A DNA stretch of 64,000 nucleotides. Source: Pseudooceanicola sediminis (GTDB lineage: Bacteria; Pseudomonadota; Alphaproteobacteria; Rhodobacterales; Rhodobacteraceae). The position numbers and the translations under genes were made by a program. Shown piece by piece: positions 42,630-49,879 of the stretch. The notes beneath the pieces are model-generated. The model searched no databases and had not been told where the DNA came from. It was given only the letters and a program-made list of their open reading frames with translations. Numbering within the stretch: the stretch's first letter is position 1; every line of letters begins with the position of its first letter. The DNA lies in contig NZ_QWJJ01000015.1 of assembly GCF_003575965.1 (NCBI RefSeq), forward strand, positions 62,001 to 126,000, read 5' to 3'.

Positions 42630-42643
42630 TTGATGCAGATCAA
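42630..42643 (+). promoter_or_regulatory. FNR box upstream of ccoN
   Basis: TTGATGCAGATCAA is a perfect TTGAT-N4-ATCAA site, centred about 114 bp before the ccoN start, suiting class II activation with a leader of about 70 bases. Confidence 0.93.
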
Positions 42644-42750
42644 GGAAAGCCGATCACGCAGCGGTGATAAGCAGCCGGGCAAGGACGCGAATGCGCGACG
42701 GGACGGACCCCGGCGCGGGGCCGACAGCCCGGACGGACAGAGGGACGAAT

Positions 42751-44370
42751 ATGACAAATGCAGTAAAGCTGATCGTGCTGGCGATTGTCACGCTGATGGC
42801 GGCAATCGCGGCGAATTACGCACGCGACCTGGCCTATATGGTCAATGCGCTGGTGGTGATGGCGGTGTCGGCGGGGATGTTCATCGTGGTGCTGCGGCAC
42901 ACCGATGAAGAGGTCGTGGTGCGCGATCTGTCGGGCGAATACATGGACGACGTGATTCGGTTCGGGGTGGTGGCAACGGCGTTCTGGGGCGTCGTCGGGT
43001 TTCTGGTGGGGGTGTTCATCGCCTTTCAGCTGGCGTTTCCGGCGCTGAATTTCGGCTGGGCCGATGGGTATCTGAACTTTGGCCGCCTGCGCCCGCTGCA
43101 CACCAGTGCGGTGATCTTTGCCTTTGGGGGCAATGCGCTGATCTGTACCAGTTTCTATGTCGTGCAGCGCACCAGCGCGGTGCGGCTGTGGGGCGGCAAC
43201 CTGGCGTGGTTCGTGTTCTGGGGTTACAACCTGTTCATCGTGATGGCGGCGCTGAGCTATGTCCTGGGCGGGTCCCAGTCCAAGGAATATGCCGAGCCGG
43301 AGTGGTATATCGACCTGTGGCTGACGGTTGTCTGGGTGGCCTACCTGGCGGTGTTCCTGGGCACGGTGATCAAGCGGAAAGAGCCGCATATCTACGTGGC
43401 GAACTGGTTCTACCTGGCCTTTATCGTGACGGTCGCCATGCTGCACGTGGTCAACAACCTGGCGGTGCCGGTCAGCATCTGGGGCGGCAAGTCCGTGCAG
43501 CTGTTTTCCGGTGTGCAGGATGCGATGACGCAGTGGTGGTACGGTCACAACGCGGTCGGGTTTTTCCTGACCGCCGGGTTCCTGGGGATGATGTACTATT
43601 TCGTGCCCAAGCAGGCCGAGCGGCCCGTCTATAGTTACAAGCTGTCGATCATCCACTTCTGGGCGCTGATCTTTCTGTATATCTGGGCCGGTCCGCACCA
43701 TCTGCATTATACCGCGCTGCCCGATTGGGCGAGCACGCTGGGCATGGTGTTTTCCATCATCCTGTGGATGCCGAGCTGGGGCGGCATGATCAACGGTCTG
43801 ATGACGTTGAGCGGCGCCTGGGACAAGCTGCGCACCGATCCGGTGATCCGCATGATGGTGCTGGCGATCGGGTTCTACGGCATGTCCACCTTCGAGGGGC
43901 CGGTGATGTCGATCCGGGCCGTGAATTCGCTGTCGCATTACACCGACTGGACCATCGGGCACGTGCATTCCGGGGCGCTGGGCTGGAACGGGATGATCAC
44001 CTTCGGGTGCCTGTATTTCCTGGTGCCGCGGCTGTGGAACCGGGTGGGGCTGTACAGCCTGTCGATGGTGAGCTGGCATTTCTGGTTGGCGACGATCGGG
44101 ATCGTTCTCTACGCCGCGTCGATGTGGGTGACCGGGATCATGGAGGGGCTGATGTGGCGCGAGGTGGATGCCAACGGGTTCCTGGTGAACAGCTTTGCCG
44201 ACACGGTGGCCGCGAAGTTCCCGATGTACGTGGTGCGTGGGCTGGGCGGGGTCATGTACCTGAGCGGCGCAATCATCATGTGCGTCAACCTGTGGCTGAC
44301 CGCCACCCGCGCGCCCCAGATCGGCGAAGCCAGCGGACCCCGGGCCAATGGCCTGGTCCCGGCAGAATAA
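42751..44370 (+). CDS. ccoN: cbb3-type cytochrome c oxidase subunit I
   Basis: 539 residues from the ATG at 42751 with AGAGGGA upstream; earlier in-frame starts lie closer to the FNR box. Twelve or more membrane helices carry the haem and CuB histidines: [34 protein letters not shown] and the helix with [15 protein letters not shown]. It is the catalytic subunit that reduces oxygen with high affinity. It is first in ccoNOQP, in the expected order and close spacing, under FnrL control by the upstream box. Confidence 0.97.
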   Translation: MTNAVKLIVLAIVTLMAAIAANYARDLAYMVNALVVMAVSAGMFIVVLRHTDEEVVVRDLSGEYMDDVIRFGVVATAFWGVVGFLVGVFIAFQLAFPALNFGWADGYLNFGRLRPLHTSAVIFAFGGNALICTSFYVVQRTSAVRLWGGNLAWFVFWGYNLFIVMAALSYVLGGSQSKEYAEPEWYIDLWLTVVWVAYLAVFLGTVIKRKEPHIYVANWFYLAFIVTVAMLHVVNNLAVPVSIWGGKSVQLFSGVQDAMTQWWYGHNAVGFFLTAGFLGMMYYFVPKQAERPVYSYKLSIIHFWALIFLYIWAGPHHLHYTALPDWASTLGMVFSIILWMPSWGGMINGLMTLSGAWDKLRTDPVIRMMVLAIGFYGMSTFEGPVMSIRAVNSLSHYTDWTIGHVHSGALGWNGMITFGCLYFLVPRLWNRVGLYSLSMVSWHFWLATIGIVLYAASMWVTGIMEGLMWREVDANGFLVNSFADTVAAKFPMYVVRGLGGVMYLSGAIIMCVNLWLTATRAPQIGEASGPRANGLVPAE

Positions 44371-44382
44371 GGAGCGGAAAAC

Positions 44383-45108
44383 ATGGGTATTCTCGATAAG
44401 CACAAGTTCCTCGAGCGGAACGCGACGCTGCTGCTGGTCTGTTCCTTTGCGGTCGTCAGCATTGGCGGGATCGTGGAGATCGCGCCGCTGTTCTACCTGC
44501 AGAACACCATCGAGGAGGTGGAGGGCATGCGCCCCTATTCGCCGCTGGAGCTGGCGGGGCGCGATGTCTACATCCGGGAGGGCTGCTATGTCTGCCATTC
44601 CCAGATGATCCGCCCGATGCGTGACGAGGTGGAGCGCTATGGGCACTACTCTCTGGCGGCCGAGTCGATGTATGACCATCCGTTCCAGTGGGGCAGCAAG
44701 CGCACCGGGCCGGACCTGGCGCGGGTCGGCGGGCGCTACAGCGACGAATGGCATGTCGACCACCTGAGCGACCCGCAGAGCGTGGTGCCGGAATCGGTGA
44801 TGCCGAAGTACGCCTTTCTGGCCGATGTGCCGATCGACGGGCGCTATATCCAGGACGAGCTGAAGGCGCATCGCGTGGTCGGCGTGCCGTACACGGACGA
44901 GATGATCGCCAACGCCGAAGCCGATTTTTCAGTGCAGGTCCAGCCGTTCGGCAATTGGGACGACATGGTGGCGCGCTATCCAAAGGCGCAGGTGCGCAAT
45001 TTCGACGGGCGGTCGGGCATTTCGGAAATGGATGCGCTGATCGCCTATCTTCAGATGCTGGGCACGCTGGTCGATTTTTCGACCTTCACGCCCGACGCAA
45101 GCCGCTAA
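44383..45108 (+). CDS. ccoO: cbb3-type cytochrome c oxidase subunit II (mono-haem)
   Basis: 241 residues. An N-terminal membrane anchor (about 14-36) precedes the single haem c motif CYVCH at 68-72 ([21 protein letters not shown]). The axial methionine is probably in [12 protein letters not shown]. It relays electrons from CcoP to CcoN. The start has GGAGCGG upstream and lies 12 bp after ccoN. Confidence 0.97.
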   Translation: MGILDKHKFLERNATLLLVCSFAVVSIGGIVEIAPLFYLQNTIEEVEGMRPYSPLELAGRDVYIREGCYVCHSQMIRPMRDEVERYGHYSLAAESMYDHPFQWGSKRTGPDLARVGGRYSDEWHVDHLSDPQSVVPESVMPKYAFLADVPIDGRYIQDELKAHRVVGVPYTDEMIANAEADFSVQVQPFGNWDDMVARYPKAQVRNFDGRSGISEMDALIAYLQMLGTLVDFSTFTPDASR

Positions 45109-45121
45109 GGGGAGAGCAAAG

Positions 45122-45304
45122 ATGGATACCTATTCCCTGATGCGCGAATTTGCCGACAGCTGGATGTTGCTGTGGCTGTTCGTGTTCTTTGTCTGTGTCT
45201 TTGTCTGGGTGTTCCGCCCCGGCAGCCGCCGGGTGTACCGCGACACGGCCAGCATTCCCTTTCGCAACGATGACCGGCCTGCTGCCGCCGACAAGGAGGC
45301 CTGA
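45122..45304 (+). CDS. ccoQ: cbb3-type oxidase subunit CcoQ
   Basis: 60 residues with one membrane helix (about 14-33, WMLLWLFVFFVCVFVWVFRPG) and a polar tail (FRPGSRRVYRDTASIPFRND). CcoQ/FixQ stabilises the complex, in some species against oxygen. It is in the canonical position between ccoO and ccoP, 3 bp before ccoP, with GGGGAGAG upstream. Confidence 0.95.
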   Translation: MDTYSLMREFADSWMLLWLFVFFVCVFVWVFRPGSRRVYRDTASIPFRNDDRPAAADKEA

Positions 45305-45307
45305 GCG

Positions 45308-46171
45308 ATGAGCGACAATGACCTGAAGGACAAGCACGGAACCACCGGCCACAGCTGGGACGGGATCGAGGAGCTGAACACGCCGCTGCCGCGCTGGTGG
45401 CTGTACACCTTTTACGCCTGCATCGTCTGGGGCATCGGCTATGCGGTGCTGTTCCCGTCCATCCCGCTGCTGCGGGGCGCGACCCCGGGGATGCTGGGCT
45501 TTTCCACCCGTGGCCAGCTTGAGGAAAAGCTGACAGCGGTCGAGACGGCGAATGCCGGGATCAACCAGCAACTTGTCTCCGTTCCGCTGGAGGAGATCGC
45601 GGGGGATGGCGCGCTGAACCAATACGCCACCTCTGCGGGTGGGGCGGTGTTCAAGACCTGGTGCGCGCAGTGCCACGGGTCAGGGGCGGCGGGGGCCAAG
45701 GGGTATCCCAACCTGCTGGATGACGACTGGCTTTGGGGTGGTTCGATCGACGCGATCCACACCACCATCACCCATGGCATCCGCAACGAGACAGACCCTG
45801 ACGCCCGCTATAGCCAGATGCCCGCCTTTGGCGCCGATGACATCCTGGAAAACGACGATATCGACGCGGTGGTCAATTTCGTGATGTCGCTGTCGGGCAC
45901 GCCGCAGGACGCGGGCGTCGTGCCGCGTGGGGCAGAGGTCTTTGCCGAGAACTGCGTGTCGTGTCATGGCGAGGCCGCCACGGGCGACCGCGATCAGGGC
46001 GCACCGAACCTGCGGGATGCAATCTGGCTGTACGGAGGCGACTATGCGTCGATCCACGAAACCGTGCAAAACGCGCGCTTTGGCGTGATGCCGAGCTGGG
46101 GCGACCGGCTGAGCGAGGCGCAGATCCGCGCCGTGGCCAGCTATGTCCACCAATTGGGCGGCGGCGAGTAA
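45308..46171 (+). CDS. ccoP: cbb3-type cytochrome c oxidase subunit III (di-haem)
   Basis: 287 residues. The N terminus contains HSWDGIEELNTPLPRWW and a membrane helix (about 32-54). Two cytochrome c domains carry CAQCH (119-123) and CVSCH (216-220), with axial methionines in YSQMPAFG and GVMPSWGDRL. It accepts electrons from the bc1 complex or soluble cytochromes. It is last in ccoNOQP, and a bidirectional terminator follows. Confidence 0.97.
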   Translation: MSDNDLKDKHGTTGHSWDGIEELNTPLPRWWLYTFYACIVWGIGYAVLFPSIPLLRGATPGMLGFSTRGQLEEKLTAVETANAGINQQLVSVPLEEIAGDGALNQYATSAGGAVFKTWCAQCHGSGAAGAKGYPNLLDDDWLWGGSIDAIHTTITHGIRNETDPDARYSQMPAFGADDILENDDIDAVVNFVMSLSGTPQDAGVVPRGAEVFAENCVSCHGEAATGDRDQGAPNLRDAIWLYGGDYASIHETVQNARFGVMPSWGDRLSEAQIRAVASYVHQLGGGE

Positions 46172-46279
46172 CGCCGACCCGACGCCAAGCCCGTCCGCCG
46201 GTTCGTCCCCTGCGGCCGGGCGGGCGTGCCCCGGTCCATCCTGTTCGCGCAAATCCTGAGCCGGGGTGCGCCACAAAAG

Positions 46280-46312
46280 AAACCCCGCAGCGCGATAGCC
46301 TGCGGGGTTTTC
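46280..46312. terminator. Terminator after ccoP, probably bidirectional
   Basis: A 9-bp stem AACCCCGCA / TGCGGGGTT with an 11-base loop has TTTTC on the plus side and TTTCTTTT on the minus side. It lies between ccoP and the convergent 52-residue ORF. Confidence 0.88.
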
Positions 46313-46365
46313 AGTTTGCCCGGCACGGGGAGATTGATGCCGGGGTTGGGGGGCCATCGCGGCCC

Positions 46366-46524
46366 TCAGGGTCTGGTCCAGTCGATCAGATCCTGAAGCC
46401 AGTGCAGGCGTTCGCGGCGGGCGCGCCGCGGGGCATCGCGATAGGGGCGGCCATTCGGGTGGCGGCCGCGCGCGTCGAGGTCAGAGGGGTAGAGGTCTTG
46501 GGAACGGTCATAAAACGGGCCCAT
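46366..46524 (-). CDS. Small basic hypothetical protein, 52 residues
   Basis: The start at 46524 is supported by AGGAGG 8 bases upstream. The product (MGPFYDRSQDLYPSDLDARG...) is rich in Arg and Asp, has no membrane segment, and has an amphipathic ERLHWLQDLIDW C terminus. I recognise no family. It follows a 42-residue ORF on the same strand by 49 bp and converges on ccoP; both small genes are divergent from a LysR regulator. It is judged real because of its excellent ribosome-binding site and the context, not homology. Confidence 0.55.
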   Translation of the reverse strand: MGPFYDRSQDLYPSDLDARGRHPNGRPYRDAPRRARRERLHWLQDLIDWTRP

Positions 46525-46573
46525 CGTGGGATCCTCCTGTGTCGGGTGGCCAGGTTGCCGGCCGAAGGGCGCG

Positions 46574-46702
46574 TTATTTTGCGCGCAGGTGAGTGGGGAC
46601 GCGCAGGCGCGGTTTCGCATCGTCCGGCGAGGCCTTGCGTGCGGCGGCGGTGTCGGGGGACCGGCTGGCGGTCAGGAAAGATTTTGCAAAGATGTTCAGC
46701 AT
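46574..46702 (-). CDS. Small hypothetical protein, 42 residues
   Basis: MLNIFAKSFLTASRSPDTAA opens a basic peptide with no membrane segment; AGAGGAC lies 8 bases before the ATG. The Phe/Leu-containing N terminus followed by basic residues resembles many small stress-related peptides, but no domain is recognised. It is transcribed away from the LysR gene across a promoter region with two palindromes, and the 52-residue ORF follows it. Confidence is limited by length. Confidence 0.5.
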   Translation of the reverse strand: MLNIFAKSFLTASRSPDTAAARKASPDDAKPRLRVPTHLRAK

Positions 46703-46774
46703 GGCTTTTGTCCTCTGGTGGGTCTTCTTTACGTCTCTGCTGACTTTGATACGCCAAAACTCATCACCGACCTA

Positions 46775-46789
46775 TTCAGGAAACCTGAA
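46775..46789. promoter_or_regulatory. Candidate LysR-type site 1
   Basis: TTCAGG-AAA-CCTGAA, perfect 6-bp arms; the inner 13 bases have the T-N11-A form of LysR boxes. It is centred 28 bp before the LysR start and 80 bp before the small-ORF start. Confidence 0.6.
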
Positions 46790-46793
46790 GTTG

Positions 46794-46810
46794 TGTAAGA
46801 CTGGCTTACA
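46794..46810. promoter_or_regulatory. Candidate LysR-type site 2
   Basis: TGTAAG-ACTGG-CTTACA, perfect 6-bp arms; the inner T-N11-A form is again present. It is centred 20 bp from site 1, and its last base is the first base of the LysR start codon, fitting autorepression. Confidence 0.6.
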
Positions 46811-47751
46811 TGATTGATTGGATGAACCTTCCCCCGCTCAGCGCGCTTAGGGCGCTTGCCGCCCTGGCGGAAACCGGATCGACCGTTCAGGCGGGGGCGC
46901 GGCTGAACGTCAGCCATGCCGCGATAAGTCAGCAAATAAAGGGGCTTGAGGCGCATCTGGGGCTGGCCCTGGTGGAGCGGGGGGGGCGCCAGCTGGCCCT
47001 GACGGACGAGGGGCGGCAGGTTGCCGACGCGGTGATCGGCGGTGTCTCTTCGATCGAATCCGTTATTGAAAGATTAACAGGTCAGGATGCGGCACGGCCT
47101 CTGATGGTGACCTGCACGCCGGCCTTTGCCTCGTCCTTCCTGATGCCGCGACTCGCGGATTTTCAGCGGCGTCATCCGGGCGTGTCGCTGATGCTGGACC
47201 CGACGCCGGTCATACAGGCGATCGGGCCGGGCGGTGCGGATGTGGGCCTTCGTTATGGCACGGGCGAGTGGAGCGGCCTGCAAGCCGAGCTGTTGCTGGA
47301 CACGCCGATTGCGATTGTCGCCGCCCCGGCGCTGGTCGGGCAGGGGGGCACGGTCGATCCTGGTGATCTGACCGGCTATCACTGGTTGCAGGAACTGGGC
47401 ACAAACGAGGCAAGCGAATTCCTGCGCTGGCATGGTCGCGATCTGGACATGTCCAAGGGCGTGACGTCGTTGCCGGGCAACCTGATGCTGGACGCGGCGC
47501 GCGACGGGCGCGGGGTGGCGGTGATCGCGCGTGCCTTTGTCGAAAGTGACCTGGTCGCGGGGCGATTGCGCCTGTTGTACGAGGATCGCCGCAAGAAGGG
47601 CTATTACCTGGTCTGGCATCCGGGCCATATCCGTCCGCTGGCGCGCGAATTCATGTCCTGGGTGCGGGCCCAGGCGCGCCGGGCCGAGGGCGAGGGCCAT
47701 GGCTACGCCGGTCAGCCGGTGGCAGGGCGGGGCGACGCGGAAATAACATGA
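46810..47751 (+). CDS. LysR family transcriptional regulator, GcvA-like
   Basis: 313 residues. The N-terminal winged HTH (about 8-65) reads LPPLSALRALAALAETGSTVQAGARLNVSHAAISQQIKGLEAHLG. The PBP2-type ligand domain (about 93-295) has the GcvA-branch pattern (TPAFASSFLMPRLADF, then a WLQELG segment). The ligand is unknown. Its divergent promoter with the two small ORFs, containing paired palindromes, is its most likely target. It lies between ccoNOQP and ccoGHIS without an obvious oxygen-related role. Confidence 0.92.
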   Translation: MIDWMNLPPLSALRALAALAETGSTVQAGARLNVSHAAISQQIKGLEAHLGLALVERGGRQLALTDEGRQVADAVIGGVSSIESVIERLTGQDAARPLMVTCTPAFASSFLMPRLADFQRRHPGVSLMLDPTPVIQAIGPGGADVGLRYGTGEWSGLQAELLLDTPIAIVAAPALVGQGGTVDPGDLTGYHWLQELGTNEASEFLRWHGRDLDMSKGVTSLPGNLMLDAARDGRGVAVIARAFVESDLVAGRLRLLYEDRRKKGYYLVWHPGHIRPLAREFMSWVRAQARRAEGEGHGYAGQPVAGRGDAEIT

Positions 47752-47767
47752 CCCGGGGATGCCCCTA

Positions 47768-47781
47768 TTGATGCAAGTCAA
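47768..47781 (+). promoter_or_regulatory. FNR-like box upstream of ccoG
   Basis: TTGATGCAAGTCAA differs from TTGAT-N4-ATCAA at one core position. The centre is about 72 bp before the chosen ccoG start, suiting activation with a leader of about 30 bases. Confidence 0.8.
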
Positions 47782-47846
47782 GGTGGGGGGTGGCGCGCTC
47801 TGTCACAACGCGTGGGACGACCCTGCGCAGAAGTGAGACGAATCCC

Positions 47847-49406
47847 GTGTCGACATCCCAGCCACGCCTTGATGAACCCAGCCTGTATGCCAAGCGCGAG
47901 CCGATCTTTCCCCGCCGGGTGACGGGCAAATTCCGCCGCCTGAAATGGGGGATCATGGCGCTGACGCTGGGGATTTATTACCTGATGCCCTGGATCCGCT
48001 GGGATCGTGGGCCGAACCTGCCGGATCAGGCCGTGCTGATCGACATGGCAAGTCGGCGGTTCTTTTTCTTCTGGATCGAGATCTGGCCGCACGAGTTCTA
48101 TTTCGTCGCCGGGTTGCTGGTGATGGCGGGGCTGGGGCTTTTCCTGTTCACCTCGGCCCTGGGGCGGGTCTGGTGCGGGTATACCTGCCCGCAGACGGTG
48201 TGGACGGACCTGTTCATCCTGGTCGAGCGCTGGATCGAGGGCGACCGCAACGCCCGCCTGCGCCTGCATCGCCAGAAGGCATGGGATTTTCGCAAGGTGC
48301 GGCTGCGGGTCACAAAGTGGCTGGTCTGGCTGCTGATCGGGCTGGCGACCGGCGGGGCATGGGTGTTCTATTTCGCCGATGCGCCGACCCTGCTGCGGGA
48401 TCTGGTGACGCTGAGCGCGCATCCTGTCGCCTATGGCACGATGGCGTTCCTGACGCTGACCACCTTTGTCTTTGGCGGCTTCATGCGGGAACAGATCTGC
48501 ATCTACGCCTGCCCCTGGCCGCGTATCCAGGCGGCGATGATGGACGAGGATACGATCACCGTCGCCTATCGCGAATGGCGCGGCGAGCCTCGGGGCAAGC
48601 ATCGCCGCCGGGCCGAGATGCAGGAACGGGCCGCAAAGGCGATGGACCTGCGCATCGCCGGCCCGAAGGCGGGCGGCACCGCGCCATTCCTTGCCATGCC
48701 GGGGATGCCGCGCGGCGTGGGCGGGCCGATTCCAGCCAAGGAAACCCTGGGCGATTGCATAGATTGCAACGCCTGCGTCAACGTCTGCCCGATGGGCATC
48801 GACATTCGCGATGGTCAGCAGATGGCCTGCATCACCTGCGCGCTGTGCATCGACGCCTGCGACGACGTGATGGACAAGATCGGCAAACCGCGCGGGCTGA
48901 TCGACTACATGGCGCTGACGGACGAGACGGCCGAGCGCGCGGGCGCCGCCCCGCGCCGGATCTGGCGGCACGTGCTGCGACCGCGCACGATCCTGTACAC
49001 GCTGCTCTGGGGGGCGGTCGGGCTGGGGCTGGTGTTCGCGCTGTTCGTCCGCTCGGATATCGACATGACGGTTGCGCCGGTGCGCAACCCGACCTTCATC
49101 ACCCTGTCCGATGGCACGATCCGCAACGTCTATGACCTGCGTCTGCGCAACAAGACGGGTGAGGCGCGACCATTCCGCCTGACGGTGGGGGGCGATGCCC
49201 CGCTGGTCGCGTCCGTCGAGGGCAGCGGTGACGCAACCGTCGTCGTGCCCGCCGACAGTGCGGAGCTGGTGCGGCTGTATGTGGAGGCGGCGCAGGCCAC
49301 CGACCCTGCCGAAGTGGAGCGCACGAATTTCAGGGTCTGGGTCGAGGATATGACCAACGGCGACCGGGCGAGCCGCGACACCGTCTTCAATGGAAGGGAA
49401 AATTGA
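47847..49406 (+). CDS. ccoG: cbb3 oxidase assembly protein CcoG (FixG/RdxA family)
   Basis: 519 residues from the GTG at 47847. An in-frame ATG at 47790 lies only 8 bp past the FNR box and would precede an activated transcript. Four to five membrane helices surround cysteine-rich segments: CGYTCPQ, CIYACPWPRIQ, and the ferredoxin pair CIDCNACVNVCP and CITCALCIDACD. A C-terminal periplasmic Ig-like domain follows. CcoG helps deliver reduced copper to the oxidase. It overlaps ccoH by one base. Confidence 0.95.
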   Translation: MSTSQPRLDEPSLYAKREPIFPRRVTGKFRRLKWGIMALTLGIYYLMPWIRWDRGPNLPDQAVLIDMASRRFFFFWIEIWPHEFYFVAGLLVMAGLGLFLFTSALGRVWCGYTCPQTVWTDLFILVERWIEGDRNARLRLHRQKAWDFRKVRLRVTKWLVWLLIGLATGGAWVFYFADAPTLLRDLVTLSAHPVAYGTMAFLTLTTFVFGGFMREQICIYACPWPRIQAAMMDEDTITVAYREWRGEPRGKHRRRAEMQERAAKAMDLRIAGPKAGGTAPFLAMPGMPRGVGGPIPAKETLGDCIDCNACVNVCPMGIDIRDGQQMACITCALCIDACDDVMDKIGKPRGLIDYMALTDETAERAGAAPRRIWRHVLRPRTILYTLLWGAVGLGLVFALFVRSDIDMTVAPVRNPTFITLSDGTIRNVYDLRLRNKTGEARPFRLTVGGDAPLVASVEGSGDATVVVPADSAELVRLYVEAAQATDPAEVERTNFRVWVEDMTNGDRASRDTVFNGREN

Positions 49407-49879
49407 TGGAAAACGCAGTGAAACCTGGGTTCACCCTGAAGGGCTGGCATGTTCTGGCGGGCTTCGTGGCGGCCTTTGGCGTGATCATCACCGTCAACGT
49501 GGTGATGGCGACGCAGGCGGTGCGCACCTTTCCGGGGCTGGAAGTGGCGAATTCCTATGTGGCCAGCCAGGAGTTCGACACCCGCCGCGCCGCGCAGGAA
49601 AGGCTGGGGTGGACGATCTATGCCGATGACGCGAACGGCTGGGTGCATCTGCGGATCACCGATCGCGCAGGCCAGCCGGTGCGCGCCAAAGAATTGCAGG
49701 CCGTGGTGGGCCGCGCCACGGTGCGCAGCGCGGATGTCGCGCCGGCCTTTGCCTGGAACGGCAGCTACTACGAAGCACCGCTGGAGCTGGCCGGGGGCAA
49801 GTGGGACGTGCGGATCAATGCCACGGCCGACGATGGCACCGCTTTTACCCAGCGGGTCATCCTGCACGTGACGCGATGA
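49406..49879 (+). CDS. ccoH: cbb3 oxidase assembly protein CcoH (FixH family)
   Basis: 157 residues from the ATG at 49406, which overlaps the ccoG stop. One N-terminal membrane helix (about 13-35) precedes a periplasmic FixH domain with NSYVASQEFDTRRAAQERLGW. It is required for cbb3 assembly or stability in species studied. It overlaps ccoI by 4 bp. Confidence 0.93.
   Translation: MENAVKPGFTLKGWHVLAGFVAAFGVIITVNVVMATQAVRTFPGLEVANSYVASQEFDTRRAAQERLGWTIYADDANGWVHLRITDRAGQPVRAKELQAVVGRATVRSADVAPAFAWNGSYYEAPLELAGGKWDVRINATADDGTAFTQRVILHVTR

Noticed and set aside
42640-44871. A 743-codon open frame on the minus strand opposite ccoN and ccoO
   Set aside because: The product is a His/Gln/Pro/Arg-rich shadow of a well-identified oxidase gene; codon bias explains the long frame.
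46366-46524. 52-residue ORF as a DUF1127 protein
   Set aside because: It is Arg-rich with a C-terminal amphipathic end, but the conserved DUF1127 LxxLsDxxLxDIG pattern is not present.
49801-49875. Longer N terminus for CcoI
   Set aside because: Upstream in-frame codons lie entirely within ccoH, and the ATGA overlap at 49876 gives the normal start for this family.
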